In this document: in pieces, positions 49,695 to 58,902 of the stretch
Layout: each line of letters starts with the position of its first letter
Position numbering within the stretch: position 1 is the stretch's first letter
Origin: Cupriavidus oxalaticus
GTDB taxonomy: Bacteria > Pseudomonadota > Gammaproteobacteria > Burkholderiales > Burkholderiaceae
NCBI RefSeq assembly: GCF_004768545.1
Contig: NZ_CP038635.1
Location: 2,108,001-2,172,000, forward strand
DNA length: 64,000 nucleotides
Direction: 5' to 3'
Notes under the pieces: model-generated
What the model was told of the DNA's origin: nothing
What the model saw: the letters and a program-made list of their open reading frames with translations, nothing else
The model's database searches: none
Program-made: the position numbers and the translations under genes

Positions 49695-51005
49695 TTAGTT
49701 CAGTTCTTCCATGCGCAGGCGCGTCACGTCGGACAGCACGGTCGACAGCGCCTCGATCTTGGCGATGGCGGCGTTGACGTGCTTCTCGCGCGTGATGTGC
49801 GTGAGGATGATGATGTCGGTCTGCGGCTCGCCTTCGCGCGATTCCTTCTGCAGCATGGCGTCGATCGAGATGCCGCCCTCGGCCAGGATGCGGGTGATCT
49901 CGGCCAGCACGCCGGTCTCGTCGGCCACGCGCATGCGCAGGTAGTACGAGCTGTTGATCTCTTCGATCGGCAGCACCGGCACGCTCGACAGCTCGTCGGG
50001 CTGGAACGCCAGGTGCGGCACGCGGTGGTTCGGGTCGGCGGTGTGCAGGCGGGTCACGTCGACCAGGTCGGCGATCACGGCCGAGGCGGTCGGCTCGGCG
50101 CCGGCACCCTTGCCGTAGTACAGCGTGGCGCCCACGGCGTCGCCCTGCACCAGCACGGCGTTCATCGCACCTTCCACGTTCGCGATCAGGCGCGCGGCCG
50201 GCACCAGGGTCGGATGCACGCGCAGTTCCACGCCGTCGTCGCGGCGGCGCGTGATGCCCAGCAGCTTGATGCGGTAGCCCAGTTCCTCGGCGTACTTGAT
50301 GTCGGTGGCGGACAGCTTCGTGATGCCCTCCACGTGCGCGCGGTCGAACTGCACCGGCATGCCGAAGGCGATCGCGCTCATCAGCGTGACCTTGTGCGCG
50401 GCATCGACGCCCTCGATGTCGAAGGTGGGATCGGCTTCCGCGTAGCCCAGCTGCTGCGCTTCCTTCAGGACCACGTCGAAATCCAGGCCCTTGTCGCGCA
50501 TCTCGGACAGGATGAAGTTGGTGGTGCCGTTGATGATGCCGGCGATCCACTGGATGCGGTTGGCGGTCAGGCCTTCGCGCAGCGCCTTGATGATGGGGAT
50601 GCCACCGGCGACCGCGGCTTCGAAGGCCACGATCACGCCCTTCTTGCGCGCGGCTTCGAAGATCTCGTTGCCATGCACGGCCAGCAGCGCCTTGTTGGCG
50701 GTGACCACGTGCTTGCCGTTCTCGATGGCCTTGAGCACCAGCTCGCGCGCCACGCCGTAGCCGCCGATCAGTTCGATGACGATGTCGATGTCGGGGCGCG
50801 TCACCACCTGGTGAGCGTCGCTGACGATCTCCACTTCCCCGTTGGTCAGTTCGCGCGCGCGTTCAGTGTTGAGATCGGCCACCACGGCAATCTCGATGCC
50901 GCGGCCGGCGCGGCGACGAATTTCTTCCTGGTTGCGCTTGAGCACGTTGAACGTGCCGCTACCGACGGTACCGATGCCGAGCAGGCCAACTTTGATGGGG
51001 TTCAT
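49695..51005 (-). CDS. hom: Homoserine dehydrogenase
   Basis: 436 residues, start MNPIKVGLLGIGTVGSGTF, the NAD(P) Rossmann motif. Catalytic region GVIVAFEAAVAGGIPIIKALREGL and GIINGTTNFILSEM. A C-terminal ACT domain (about 355-436: YYLRMRVADETGVLAEITRIL) allows feedback control by threonine. It reduces aspartate semialdehyde to homoserine. A TTG two codons upstream is an alternative start. Confidence 0.96.
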   Translation of the reverse strand: MNPIKVGLLGIGTVGSGTFNVLKRNQEEIRRRAGRGIEIAVVADLNTERARELTNGEVEIVSDAHQVVTRPDIDIVIELIGGYGVARELVLKAIENGKHVVTANKALLAVHGNEIFEAARKKGVIVAFEAAVAGGIPIIKALREGLTANRIQWIAGIINGTTNFILSEMRDKGLDFDVVLKEAQQLGYAEADPTFDIEGVDAAHKVTLMSAIAFGMPVQFDRAHVEGITKLSATDIKYAEELGYRIKLLGITRRRDDGVELRVHPTLVPAARLIANVEGAMNAVLVQGDAVGATLYYGKGAGAEPTASAVIADLVDVTRLHTADPNHRVPHLAFQPDELSSVPVLPIEEINSSYYLRMRVADETGVLAEITRILAEGGISIDAMLQKESREGEPQTDIIILTHITREKHVNAAIAKIEALSTVLSDVTRLRMEELN

Positions 51006-51054
51006 GGACAATCTTCTGAGTTGCTAAGGATGGGTTGCGGCGCAGCCCGCGAAA

Positions 51055-52290
51055 TCAGGCCGCTGCCTTGCCGTGGCGTTTCCGGTACGCCTCGAGGAAG
51101 CGCGCGATACGGCCGATGGCCTCGCGCAGGTCTTCCTCATGCGGCAGGAACACGATGCGGAAATGGTCGGGCTTGGCCCAGTTGAAGCCGGAGCCCTGCA
51201 CCAGCAGCACCTTGGACTCCTGCAGCAGTTCGTAGATGAACTCCTGGTCGTCCTGCACCGGGTACATCGACAGGTCCAGCTTCGGGAACAGGTACAGCGC
51301 CGCCTTGGGCTTGACGCAGGTCACGCCCGGGATCGCGGTGATCAGTTCATAGGCCAGGTCGCGCTGGCGGCGCAGGCGCCCGCCTTCCGCGACCAGGTCG
51401 TTGATGCTCTGGTAGCCGCCCAGCGCGGTCTGGATCGCCCACTGGCCCGGCACGTTGGCGCACAGGCGCATCGACGACAGCATGTTCAGGCCTTCGATGT
51501 AGTCGATGGCCGGGCGCTTGTCGCCCGACACCACCATCCAGCCCGCGCGGTAGCCGCACGAGCGGTAGTTCTTGGACAGGCCGTTGAAGGTCACCGTCAG
51601 CACGTCGGTCGACAGCGAGGCAATCGAGGTGTGGGTGACGCCGTCGTACAGGACCTTGTCGTAGATCTCGTCGGCGAAGATGATCAGGCCATGCTCGCGC
51701 GCGATGGCGACGATCTCGAGCAGCAGCTCATCCGAATACAGCGCCCCGGTGGGGTTGTTCGGGTTGATGATGACGATGGCCTTGGTATGCGGCGTGATGC
51801 GGGCGCGGATATCGGCCGGATCGGGCATCCACTCGTTGGCCTCGTCGCAGATATAGTGCACCGGCGTGCCGCCGGACAGGCTGACCGCGGCGGTCCACAG
51901 CGGGTAGTCCGGCGCCGGCACCAGCACTTCGTCGCCGGTGTTGAGCAGCGCATTGACCGCCATCACGATCAGCTCGGAGGCGCCGTTGCCGACATAAATA
52001 TCGTCCAGGCCAACGCCTTCGATATTTTTTTGCTGGGTATAGTGCATGATCGCCTTGCGTGCAGCGAAAATGCCCTTGGAATCAGAATAACCTGCCGAAT
52101 TCGGCAGATTTCGCATCATGTCCTGCTGAATCTCTTCCGGCGCGTCAAAACCGAATACGGCGAGGTTGCCAATATTCAGCTTGATGATCTTGTGCCCTTC
52201 TTCCTCCATCTGCTTGGCCTTTTCCAGCACCGGACCGCGGATGTCGTAGCAAACGTTATTGAGTTTGTTGGATTTCTGGATGGGTTTCAC
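51055..52290 (-). CDS. alaA: Class I aminotransferase, AlaA-like glutamate-pyruvate aminotransferase
   Basis: 411 residues. The PLP Lys is in VTFNGLSKNYRSCGYRAGWMV; NPNNPTGALYSDELL and the opening KPIQKSNKLNNVCYDIRGPVLEKAKQMEEEGHKIIKLNIGN match the AlaA group. It makes alanine from pyruvate and glutamate. It lies 49 bases upstream of hom on the same strand, an arrangement common in betaproteobacteria. Confidence 0.9.
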   Translation of the reverse strand: MKPIQKSNKLNNVCYDIRGPVLEKAKQMEEEGHKIIKLNIGNLAVFGFDAPEEIQQDMMRNLPNSAGYSDSKGIFAARKAIMHYTQQKNIEGVGLDDIYVGNGASELIVMAVNALLNTGDEVLVPAPDYPLWTAAVSLSGGTPVHYICDEANEWMPDPADIRARITPHTKAIVIINPNNPTGALYSDELLLEIVAIAREHGLIIFADEIYDKVLYDGVTHTSIASLSTDVLTVTFNGLSKNYRSCGYRAGWMVVSGDKRPAIDYIEGLNMLSSMRLCANVPGQWAIQTALGGYQSINDLVAEGGRLRRQRDLAYELITAIPGVTCVKPKAALYLFPKLDLSMYPVQDDQEFIYELLQESKVLLVQGSGFNWAKPDHFRIVFLPHEEDLREAIGRIARFLEAYRKRHGKAAA

Positions 52291-52432
52291 GGCGATGTCG
52301 GGGCAAGCTGTCGGTCAGGCTGTCGGGCAGGCATAGTGTGCCGCGTCGGCGGCACCGGGCAGAAAACCTGGCTAAATCTGGAAGAACGCGGAGGCGCCGT
52401 CCGCTGCAATGCAACGCGCGCGTGGCACAGGC

Positions 52433-52461
52433 GTGGCAAACAGGGAGGCAAAAGCTATAAT
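52433..52461 (+). promoter_or_regulatory. Candidate sigma-70 promoter for the Mth938-like gene
   Basis: A perfect TATAAT (52456-52461) lies 17 bases after GTGGCA (52433-52438, four of six -35 bases). It sits in the 366-base gap 52291-52656, in which I see no gene. The minus-strand alaA gene needs a promoter in the same gap, but I cannot place it. Confidence 0.55.
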
Positions 52462-52656
52462 TTATCGGATTATGACAGACTTCGGCAGGGATTCTTGCAT
52501 TGCAGCGTACGCCACCGGCGCGTACGGCAAGCGAACGCGGGCCATGGCCCGGCCCTGCGCCTGTCCTGCCCGTCACACCACGACCGCCCGCGCTGCCGGC
52601 CTTCCGCCCCACGGGCCGGCCATGCAATCCGCGGCGGCCGCCGCAGAGGCCTCCAA

Positions 52657-53046
52657 GTGAAACTCCACGCCGACCAGCCCCAGTCGCTGAATACCGTCAC
52701 GGCCTATGGGCCGGACTATATCGAGATCAACCTCGTCCGCCACACCACCTCGATCCTGGTCATGCCCGAGGGCGAAATCCGGCCCTGGCCGGTGAACCGC
52801 TTCGAAGAACTCGAGCCGGCTCATTTCGAACAGCTGGCCGAACTCAATCCCGAAGTGGTGCTGCTTGGCACCGGCTCGCGCCTGCGCTTCCCGCACCCGC
52901 GCCTGACCGCATCGCTCTCGCGCCGCCATGTGGGCGTCGACGCGATGGACATGCAGGCCGCCTGCCGCACCTACAACATCCTGATGGCCGAGGGCCGCAA
53001 GGTGGCTGCGGTGCTGCTGATCGAGCCGGCCGCCGGCGCTGCCTGA
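52657..53046 (+). CDS. Mth938/NDUFAF3-like domain protein (DUF498)
   Basis: 129 residues from a GTG start (KLHADQPQSLNTVTAYGPDYIEIN) with an AGAGG-type site upstream. The fold is a small Mth938-like domain: TSILVMPEGEIRPWPV, EVVLLGTGSRLRFPHPRL and TYNILMAEGRKVAAVLLIEP match the family. Eukaryotic NDUFAF3 assists complex I assembly; the bacterial role is not known. The bcp gene follows 147 bases downstream. Confidence 0.87.
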   Translation: MKLHADQPQSLNTVTAYGPDYIEINLVRHTTSILVMPEGEIRPWPVNRFEELEPAHFEQLAELNPEVVLLGTGSRLRFPHPRLTASLSRRHVGVDAMDMQAACRTYNILMAEGRKVAAVLLIEPAAGAA

Positions 53047-53193
53047 GGTCGAAGCGGGATCGCGTGGTGCGCCCACGCCGAAGTTGAGCCCACGCCACGC
53101 TTGAAGTCCGGGTGCGCGCCCCAATCTGCTCCCGCTAAGGTGGCAGCACCCCCCTTCCCGAATCTCCCTGCCCCTTGCCCAGGAGCCACAAGA

Positions 53194-53658
53194 ATGACGA
53201 TCAGTCTCAACAAGGCCGTACCCGACTTCAGCGCGCCGATGACCGGCGACGCCACCTTCCGCCTTGCCGACTTCCGCGGCAAGACGGTGGTGCTGTACTT
53301 CTACCCGAAGGACAACACGCCGGGTTGCACCACGGAGGCCATGAACTTCCGCGACCAGTACGAGGATTTCACCAAGGCCGGCGTGCAGGTGTTCGGCATC
53401 TCGCGCGACAGCATCCGTTCGCACGAGAACTTCAAGGCCAAGCTCGAGCTGCCGTTCGAACTGATCTCCGATGCCGACGAAGCGGTGTGCGCACTGTTCG
53501 ATGTCATCAAGATGAAAAAGCTTTATGGCAAGGAGTATCGCGGCATCGAGCGCAGCACCTTTGTCATCGACGGCAAGGGCATCCTGCGGCACGAGCTGCG
53601 CGGCATCAAGGTGCCGAACCATGTCGACGAAATTTTGGAACTGGTGCGCGCCATCTGA
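53194..53658 (+). CDS. bcp: Thiol peroxidase of the Bcp/PrxQ family
   Basis: 154 residues, AGGAGCC upstream. The peroxidatic Cys lies in FYPKDNTPGCTTEAMNFR; the resolving position of typical PrxQ (five residues on) is Met/Asn rather than Cys, so it may be a one-Cys type. It reduces hydrogen peroxide and organic peroxides with thioredoxin. Length is normal. Confidence 0.93.
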   Translation: MTISLNKAVPDFSAPMTGDATFRLADFRGKTVVLYFYPKDNTPGCTTEAMNFRDQYEDFTKAGVQVFGISRDSIRSHENFKAKLELPFELISDADEAVCALFDVIKMKKLYGKEYRGIERSTFVIDGKGILRHELRGIKVPNHVDEILELVRAI

Positions 53659-53726
53659 GGTCCTGCGTGTTTTGCGTGGCTGCGACACCGCGTACAGCCG
53701 GCGCCGCAAAGGGTTGCCAAACCCAA

Positions 53727-53905
53727 TTGCCAAACCCGGGACCTTCGGATACATTGGCCCGTAATGAGTTCAGATTCCGGATGCCACGCTGATTCGACTT
53801 CCCGGCCCAGGCGGTTCGCGCCACAGGCCGGTCGCGGACCTGCCGTGTCGCCGGTCCGCAAAGAAGCCGCCAACCCTGTTATGCAGGCATGGCGGCTTTT
53901 TTGTT
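53727..53905 (+). ncRNA. Candidate small RNA or attenuated leader before the PhoH-like gene
   Basis: TTGCCA (53727-53732) and TACATT (53750-53755) with a 17-base spacer form a good sigma-70 promoter. About 140 bases later there is a terminator. Between them lies a hairpin with arms GCGGACC / GGTCCGC (53834-53840 and 53853-53859). No credible coding frame fills the interval. It fits either an independent RNA of about 140 bases or a 5' leader of the gene at 54033. It covers most of the 374-base gap 53659-54032. Confidence 0.45.
53864..53904 (+). terminator. Rho-independent terminator between bcp and the PhoH-like gene
   Basis: Arms AAGCCGCCA / TGGCGGCTT (53864-53872 and 53890-53898), with a 17-base loop that can pair partly, followed by a six-base T run on the plus strand. 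It is about 200 bases after the bcp stop, so it more likely ends a transcript that starts in the gap. Confidence 0.82.
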
Positions 53906-54032
53906 TGCGCTCACGCCTGTCCGCGCCGGGTGCCTCGCGCATGCATGCCCCGGCCCATGACCACGACGCAGTCGCGCGTCGCGGCACGGACGCCTTAGCC
54001 CCTCTCTCGTCCCCCTGAAAGGAAAGCCAAGC

Positions 54033-55736
54033 ATGCCGCTGCCTACCATGCCCGCCAAGCCTGCCCAATTGCTGGACCCGAGCGAATTCGCTCCGGTCTC
54101 CGCGGTGCCCAAGGCCAAGTCCGCCACACAGTTGAAGAAACCTGTGCCGGCACTCGAGCGCGTGGCATTGCTGGAAACCGGCGAGGCCAGGGCGCCTGCC
54201 GTGAAGGCGCGCGCCGCCGGTGGTACCCGCGCCCGCAGCACCGAGACCCCGGCCGGGCCCGCGCCCACGGCCAGCGCGCCGCCGGTCAGCCTGGTCAAGC
54301 CCGTGGCCGGCACCTCGCGCCGCGCGCGCAAGGCCGAAGGCCCGAGCAAGCTGTTCGTGCTCGACACCAACGTGCTGATGCACGACCCGAGCTCGCTCTT
54401 CCGCTTCGAGGAACACGACATCTATCTGCCGATGATGACGCTCGAAGAACTGGACAACCACAAGAAGGGCATGAGCGAAGTCGCGCGCAACGCGCGCATG
54501 GTCAGCCGCACGCTCGATTCGCTGGTGGGCGGCACCGACGGCGTACTCGACGAGGGCCTGCCGCTGGAGAAGCTCGGCAACCGCGACGCGCAGGGCAAGC
54601 TGTTCTTCCAGACGCGGCTGAACGACATCAAGCTGCCCGAGGGCCTGCCGCAGGGCAAGGCCGACAACCAGATCCTGGGCGTGGTCAGCGCGCTGCAGCA
54701 GCAATACCCCGAGCGCCAGGTCGTGCTGGTGTCCAAAGACATCAACATGCGCATCAAGGCGCGCGCACTGGGGCTGCCGGCGGAGGACTACTACAACGAC
54801 CAGGTCCTGGAAGACAAGGACCTGCTCTACGCCGGCGTCATGCAGTTGCCCGGCGACTTCTGGGCCAAGCACGGCAAGGGCGTGGAAAGCTGGCAGGATC
54901 CCAAGTCCGGCGCGATGTTCTATCGCCTGACCGGACCGCTGGTGCCTTCCTTCCTGGTCAACCAGTTCGTCTACCTGGAACCGGTCGACGGCAGCCTGCC
55001 GCTGTACGCGCAGGTCAAGGAAATCAACGGCAAGACCGCACTGCTGCAGACGCTCAAGGATTACACGCACCACAAGAACAATGTGTGGAGCGTGACCGCG
55101 CGCAATCGCGAGCAGAACTTCGCGCTCAACCTGCTGATGAATCCCGACATCGACTTCGTCACGCTGCTGGGCCAGGCCGGTACCGGCAAGACGCTGCTGG
55201 CGCTGGCGGCAGGCCTGGAGCAGGTGCTCGACCAGAAGCTCTACAACGAGATCATCGTCACCCGCGCCACCGTGCCGGTCGGCGAGGACATCGGCTTCCT
55301 GCCCGGCACCGAGGAAGAGAAGATGCAGCCGTGGATGGGCGCGTTCGACGACAACCTTGAAGTGCTGCAGAAGAGCGACGACAGCGCCGGCGACTGGGGC
55401 CGCGCCGCCACGCAGGAGCTGATCCGCTCGCGCATCAAGGTCAAGAGCATGAACTTCATGCGCGGCCGCACCTTCGTCAACAAGTTCGTCATCATCGACG
55501 AGGCACAGAACCTGACGCCCAAGCAGATGAAGACGCTGGTGACGCGCGCGGGCCCCGGCACCAAGATCATCTGCCTGGGCAATATCGCGCAGATCGACAC
55601 GCCGTACCTGACCGAAGGCTCGTCCGGCCTGACCTACGTGGTGGACCGCTTCAAGGGCTGGAGCCACAGCGGGCATATCACGCTGGCGCGCGGCGAGCGC
55701 TCGCGCCTGGCCGACCACGCCGGCGACGTGCTCTGA
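54033..55736 (+). CDS. PIN-PhoH fusion protein (PhoH2/YlaK type)
   Basis: 567 residues. A low-complexity Ala/Pro-rich N-terminus of about 100 residues precedes a PIN nuclease domain (KLFVLDTNVLMHDPSSLF... with acidic residues DTN, EELD, DINMRIKA). The C-terminal PhoH ATPase has Walker A GQAGTGKTLLAL, and Walker B FVIIDEAQNLTPKQMKTLVTRAG. Characterised PhoH2 proteins are RNA helicase-ribonucleases. AAAGGAAAG precedes the ATG. The extended N-terminus is longer than in typical homologues. Confidence 0.92.
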   Translation: MPLPTMPAKPAQLLDPSEFAPVSAVPKAKSATQLKKPVPALERVALLETGEARAPAVKARAAGGTRARSTETPAGPAPTASAPPVSLVKPVAGTSRRARKAEGPSKLFVLDTNVLMHDPSSLFRFEEHDIYLPMMTLEELDNHKKGMSEVARNARMVSRTLDSLVGGTDGVLDEGLPLEKLGNRDAQGKLFFQTRLNDIKLPEGLPQGKADNQILGVVSALQQQYPERQVVLVSKDINMRIKARALGLPAEDYYNDQVLEDKDLLYAGVMQLPGDFWAKHGKGVESWQDPKSGAMFYRLTGPLVPSFLVNQFVYLEPVDGSLPLYAQVKEINGKTALLQTLKDYTHHKNNVWSVTARNREQNFALNLLMNPDIDFVTLLGQAGTGKTLLALAAGLEQVLDQKLYNEIIVTRATVPVGEDIGFLPGTEEEKMQPWMGAFDDNLEVLQKSDDSAGDWGRAATQELIRSRIKVKSMNFMRGRTFVNKFVIIDEAQNLTPKQMKTLVTRAGPGTKIICLGNIAQIDTPYLTEGSSGLTYVVDRFKGWSHSGHITLARGERSRLADHAGDVL

Positions 55737-55865
55737 CGCGGGCGGCAGCCGGGGCGCCTGCCTTGCGGGCGGGCGCCCCGGCCCGCTGTCGTGAACGGCA
55801 AGCACAATGCGGCTATGATGTCCGCACATCCGCTTGTTGTCCCGCACCCCCAACCGGAGGCGTCG

Positions 55866-56273
55866 ATGAACCAACAGCATCTCCGCCTGGCCGCGCTGAT
55901 TGGCGCTGCCATGGTCCTGGCCGGCCCGCTTCAGGCGCGCGCAGCGGCTGACGACCTGGTGATCCGCACCATGGGTCCGGTCAGCTATGTCTGCGGCGGT
56001 GTCGCCGAAGACGAGCGCGATGCGCTGGCCGCGCGCGAGAAGGATTTCAATATCGGCATCCTGTTCACGCAAGGCGCCGCGGGCGAGTTCCTGTCCGACG
56101 TCGCGGTCAAGCTGGTACGCGACGAACAGGAGGTCGCAACCTTCCGCGCCGCCGGCCCCCGCTGCCTGATACGTGCGCCGGAAGGCAGCTACAATATCGA
56201 AGCCAGTTACAAGGGCCAGGCCAAGTCGATCAAGGTCAGCACCGGTACGCGCAACGCCCAGCTACGCTGGTAG
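55866..56273 (+). CDS. Secreted protein of unknown function
   Basis: 135 residues, start MNQQHLRLAALIGAAMVLAGPLQARA with GGAGGCG upstream. A clear Sec signal (cut near ARAAA) precedes a beta-rich domain of about 105 residues, SYVCGGVAEDERDALAAREKDFNIGILF...GSYNIEASYKGQAKSIKVS, reminiscent of carboxypeptidase-regulatory-like folds, with Cys57 and Cys104 that could pair. I recognise no named family. It stands upstream of an NlpC/P60 lipoprotein. Confidence 0.8.
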   Translation: MNQQHLRLAALIGAAMVLAGPLQARAAADDLVIRTMGPVSYVCGGVAEDERDALAAREKDFNIGILFTQGAAGEFLSDVAVKLVRDEQEVATFRAAGPRCLIRAPEGSYNIEASYKGQAKSIKVSTGTRNAQLRW

Positions 56274-56320
56274 CGTCAAGGCTTCCGGTGCGCCGGCAGG
56301 CCGGCGACCGGAATCCAGCG

Positions 56321-56992
56321 ATGCCATTGCCCCGTACCCCTAGCTCTTCCAGTCCTCCCGCACTGCCAGGCCCGCTTGCCCGGGCCGGCATGCCGCTGCT
56401 CTGCGCCGCCGCACTGCTGCTGGCAGCGTGCGCCAGTTCCCCACCCTCTCGCCATGGCAGCTTGCCGCGTACGCCCGGCAAGCCCATGGTCGATCCCAGC
56501 GCCGGACTCGAGGAGATCTCGATCCAGGCGATGTCGCTGGTCGGCACGCCCTACCGCTACGGCGGCAACACGCCGGATGCCGGCTTTGACTGCAGCGGCT
56601 TGGTACGCTATGTGGTATCCCGTGCCGCCAGCGTGGACCTGCCGCGCACCACCGAAGCCATGGGCACCCGCGGCACCACGCTCGACCGCAGCGAAGTCGC
56701 CTCCGGCGACCTGGTGTTCTTCAACACCACCGGACGCGCCAACTCGCATGTCGGCATCTACGTCGGCCAGAACCGCTTTGTCCATGCGCCATCGTCCGGC
56801 GGCACCGTGCGGCTGGAAGACATGGGCAAGCCATACTGGGCCTCGCGCTACAACGGCGCGCGGCGCGTGGTTTCCGGCGCGATCAACCTGCCGCCGCCTG
56901 CTATACCGGCCCCTGCACCAGCGCCGCCGGTACCGGAACCGGCCCCGCTGCCCGACGACGACGATCCCATCGCCGCCTTCGCCAACCGCTGA
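56321..56992 (+). CDS. NlpC/P60-family cell-wall endopeptidase lipoprotein
   Basis: About 223 residues. Lipobox LLLAACASS at the N-terminus; a C40 peptidase domain with catalytic Cys in FDCSGLVRYV, His in ANSHVGIYVG and a further His in RFVHAPSSGG. The C-terminus is Pro-rich. It should cleave murein stem peptides at the outer membrane. The ATG at 56321 is chosen; a GTG at 56288 would put an odd 11-residue tail ahead of the signal. Confidence 0.9.
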   Translation: MPLPRTPSSSSPPALPGPLARAGMPLLCAAALLLAACASSPPSRHGSLPRTPGKPMVDPSAGLEEISIQAMSLVGTPYRYGGNTPDAGFDCSGLVRYVVSRAASVDLPRTTEAMGTRGTTLDRSEVASGDLVFFNTTGRANSHVGIYVGQNRFVHAPSSGGTVRLEDMGKPYWASRYNGARRVVSGAINLPPPAIPAPAPAPPVPEPAPLPDDDDPIAAFANR

Positions 56993-57013
56993 GCGCCTGG
57001 CACGCGGGCAAAC

Positions 57014-57041
57014 AAAAAGCCAGGCAGCTGCCTGGCTTTTT
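57014..57041. terminator. Bidirectional terminator between nlpC/P60 gene and pit
   Basis: Thirteen-base palindrome arms 57014-57026 and 57029-57041, with AAAAA on one side and TTTTT on the other, so it serves both convergent genes. Confidence 0.93.
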
Positions 57042-57062
57042 GCATGACCGTCCAACCCTGCG

Positions 57063-58070
57063 TTACAGGATATGGCGCCCGATCCACCATGCGATCGCCG
57101 CCATGAAGGCCGATGCCGGGATCGTCAGCACCCAGGCCCACACGATATTGCCGGCCACGCCCCAGCGCACCGCGGACATCTTCTGCGCCGAACCGACGCC
57201 GACGATGGCCCCTGTGATCGTATGCGTGGTCGATACCGGCACGCCCAGCGCCGAGGCAAAGAACAGCGTCAGCGCTCCCCCGGTCTCGGCACAGAAGCCG
57301 CCCACCGGCTTGAGCTTGGTGATCTTCTGCCCCATGGTTCGCACGATGCGCCAGCCGCCGAACAGCGTGCCCATGCCGATGGCCACATAGCAGCTCACGA
57401 TCACCCATGTCGGGGGTTGGCCGCCAGCCATCACGTGGCCACTGGCGATCAGCAGCATCCAGATGATGCCGATGGTCTTCTGCGCATCATTGCCGCCATG
57501 GCCCAGGCTGTACAGCGAGGCCGACACCAGCTGCAGCCGGCGGAACCAGCGGTCTACACGCGACGGCGGGGTGCGGAAGAAGGTCCAGCCCACCATCACC
57601 ATCATGATCGAGCCAAGCACGAAACCCAGGAACGGCGAGATCAGGATAAAGGCCACCGTCTTCAGCAGACCGCTGCCAACCAGCGCACCGGTGCCGGCCT
57701 TGGCCACCGCCGCTCCGACCAGCCCGCCGATCAGTGCGTGCGACGACGACGACGGGATGCCGTAGTACCAGGTAATGACGTTCCAGGCGATCGCCCCGAC
57801 CAGGGCGCCGAAGATGACGTAGTGGTCGACGATCCCGACATCGATGGTGCCGGTGCCGACGGTGGCCGCCACCTTCAGGTGAAAGACGAAGATGGCGACG
57901 ACGTTGCACATCGCCGCCATAGCGACCGCATGGTGCGGCTTGAGCACGCCGGTGGACACCACCGTGGCGATCGAGTTGGCCGCGTCATGGAAGCCGTTCA
58001 TGAAGTCGAACAGCAGCGCGAGCGCCACCAGCAGGGCAATCACCCACAGGCTCATTTGAATGGTCTGCAT
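57063..58070 (-). CDS. pit: Low-affinity inorganic phosphate transporter, Pit family
   Basis: 335 residues, about ten membrane segments. The duplicated Pit signature is present: FDFMNGFHDAANSIATVV near the N-terminus and LYSLGHGGNDAQKTIGI in the middle. It carries metal-phosphate with protons. It begins 13 bases after the DUF47 stop, a typical two-gene unit. Confidence 0.93.
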   Translation of the reverse strand: MQTIQMSLWVIALLVALALLFDFMNGFHDAANSIATVVSTGVLKPHHAVAMAAMCNVVAIFVFHLKVAATVGTGTIDVGIVDHYVIFGALVGAIAWNVITWYYGIPSSSSHALIGGLVGAAVAKAGTGALVGSGLLKTVAFILISPFLGFVLGSIMMVMVGWTFFRTPPSRVDRWFRRLQLVSASLYSLGHGGNDAQKTIGIIWMLLIASGHVMAGGQPPTWVIVSCYVAIGMGTLFGGWRIVRTMGQKITKLKPVGGFCAETGGALTLFFASALGVPVSTTHTITGAIVGVGSAQKMSAVRWGVAGNIVWAWVLTIPASAFMAAIAWWIGRHIL

Positions 58071-58083
58071 GCCGATTGCCGCC

Positions 58084-58710
58084 TCAGGCGTTTTCCAGGA
58101 CGATGCCTTCGATGATGTTGGCGACGTCCTCGCACTTGTCGGTGATCGTCTCGAGCTGTTCGTAGATGGCCTTCAGCTTGATCAGGCGCTTCACGTCGGT
58201 CTCGTCGCGGAACAGCTTCGACATCGCCGAGCGCATCACGCGGTCGGCCTCGGACTCGAGCTGGTCGATCTGCTGGGCGGTCTTCAGGATGGTGCTGGCA
58301 TTCCCCATGTCCTCGAGCAGGCCCACCGCGATCTTGACCTGGTCGCAGCACTGCACGCAGATTGCGGCCAGGCGCAGCGCCTCTTCGGTCAGGTTGGTCA
58401 CGTCGTACAGCGAGATGGTCTCGGCCACGTCTTCCATCAGGTCCAGGATATCGTCCATGGTCGTGATGAGCTTGTGGATCTCGTCGCGGTCCAGCGGCGT
58501 GATGAAGGTCTTGTGCAGCAGGTCGATGGTGTCGTGCGTGATCCGGTCGGCCTTCTTCTCGGTGGCCTGGACGCGGCGGGCATGGGCCTCGGCGTTGGGC
58601 AGGTCGTTGACCAGGGCCTGGAGCTCGTGGGCGGCGGTCACCGCGCAGTCGGCGTGCTGGTTGAAATATTCGAAGAACTTGCCCTCGGTGGGCATGAATC
58701 GGCCGAACAT
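58084..58710 (-). CDS. DUF47/PhoU-like regulator of Pit
   Basis: 208 residues, all-helical. FFEYFNQHADCAVTAAHEL, ATEKKADRITHDTIDLLHKTFITPLDRDEIHKLITTMDDILDLMEDVAETI is the DUF47/YkaA pattern related to PhoU. These proteins are encoded with pit and modulate phosphate entry. Confidence 0.92.
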   Translation of the reverse strand: MFGRFMPTEGKFFEYFNQHADCAVTAAHELQALVNDLPNAEAHARRVQATEKKADRITHDTIDLLHKTFITPLDRDEIHKLITTMDDILDLMEDVAETISLYDVTNLTEEALRLAAICVQCCDQVKIAVGLLEDMGNASTILKTAQQIDQLESEADRVMRSAMSKLFRDETDVKRLIKLKAIYEQLETITDKCEDVANIIEGIVLENA

Positions 58711-58777
58711 GGAATGTTCCTTAAGGCGGCGCGTGTAGCGCTGCTGATGTGTTGCAGATGGATTGAACGCGAAGCAC

Positions 58778-58802
58778 GACAGCCGCCGGGTCGGCGGCTG
58801 TC
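58778..58802. terminator. GC hairpin between dnaB and the DUF47 gene
   Basis: Ten-base perfect arms GACAGCCGCC / GGCGGCTGTC (58778-58787 and 58793-58802), loop of five bases, no T run. It lies 100 bases after the dnaB stop on the minus strand and could be its terminator. Confidence 0.5.
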
Positions 58803-58902
58803 ATCAAAGCGCAATATTTTACAGGGTTACGCGGACATTGCCCGCCGATTTGGCACAAACGAGACGGCCAGCGGCGCGATCTCTGCAGGCGGCTTGACTT
58901 CG

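Noticed and set aside
53523..56072. 849-codon minus-strand frame across bcp, the PhoH gene and the gap
   Set aside because: It covers two well-recognised plus-strand genes and reads as low-complexity Val/His/Arg-rich sequence, typical of a shadow frame.
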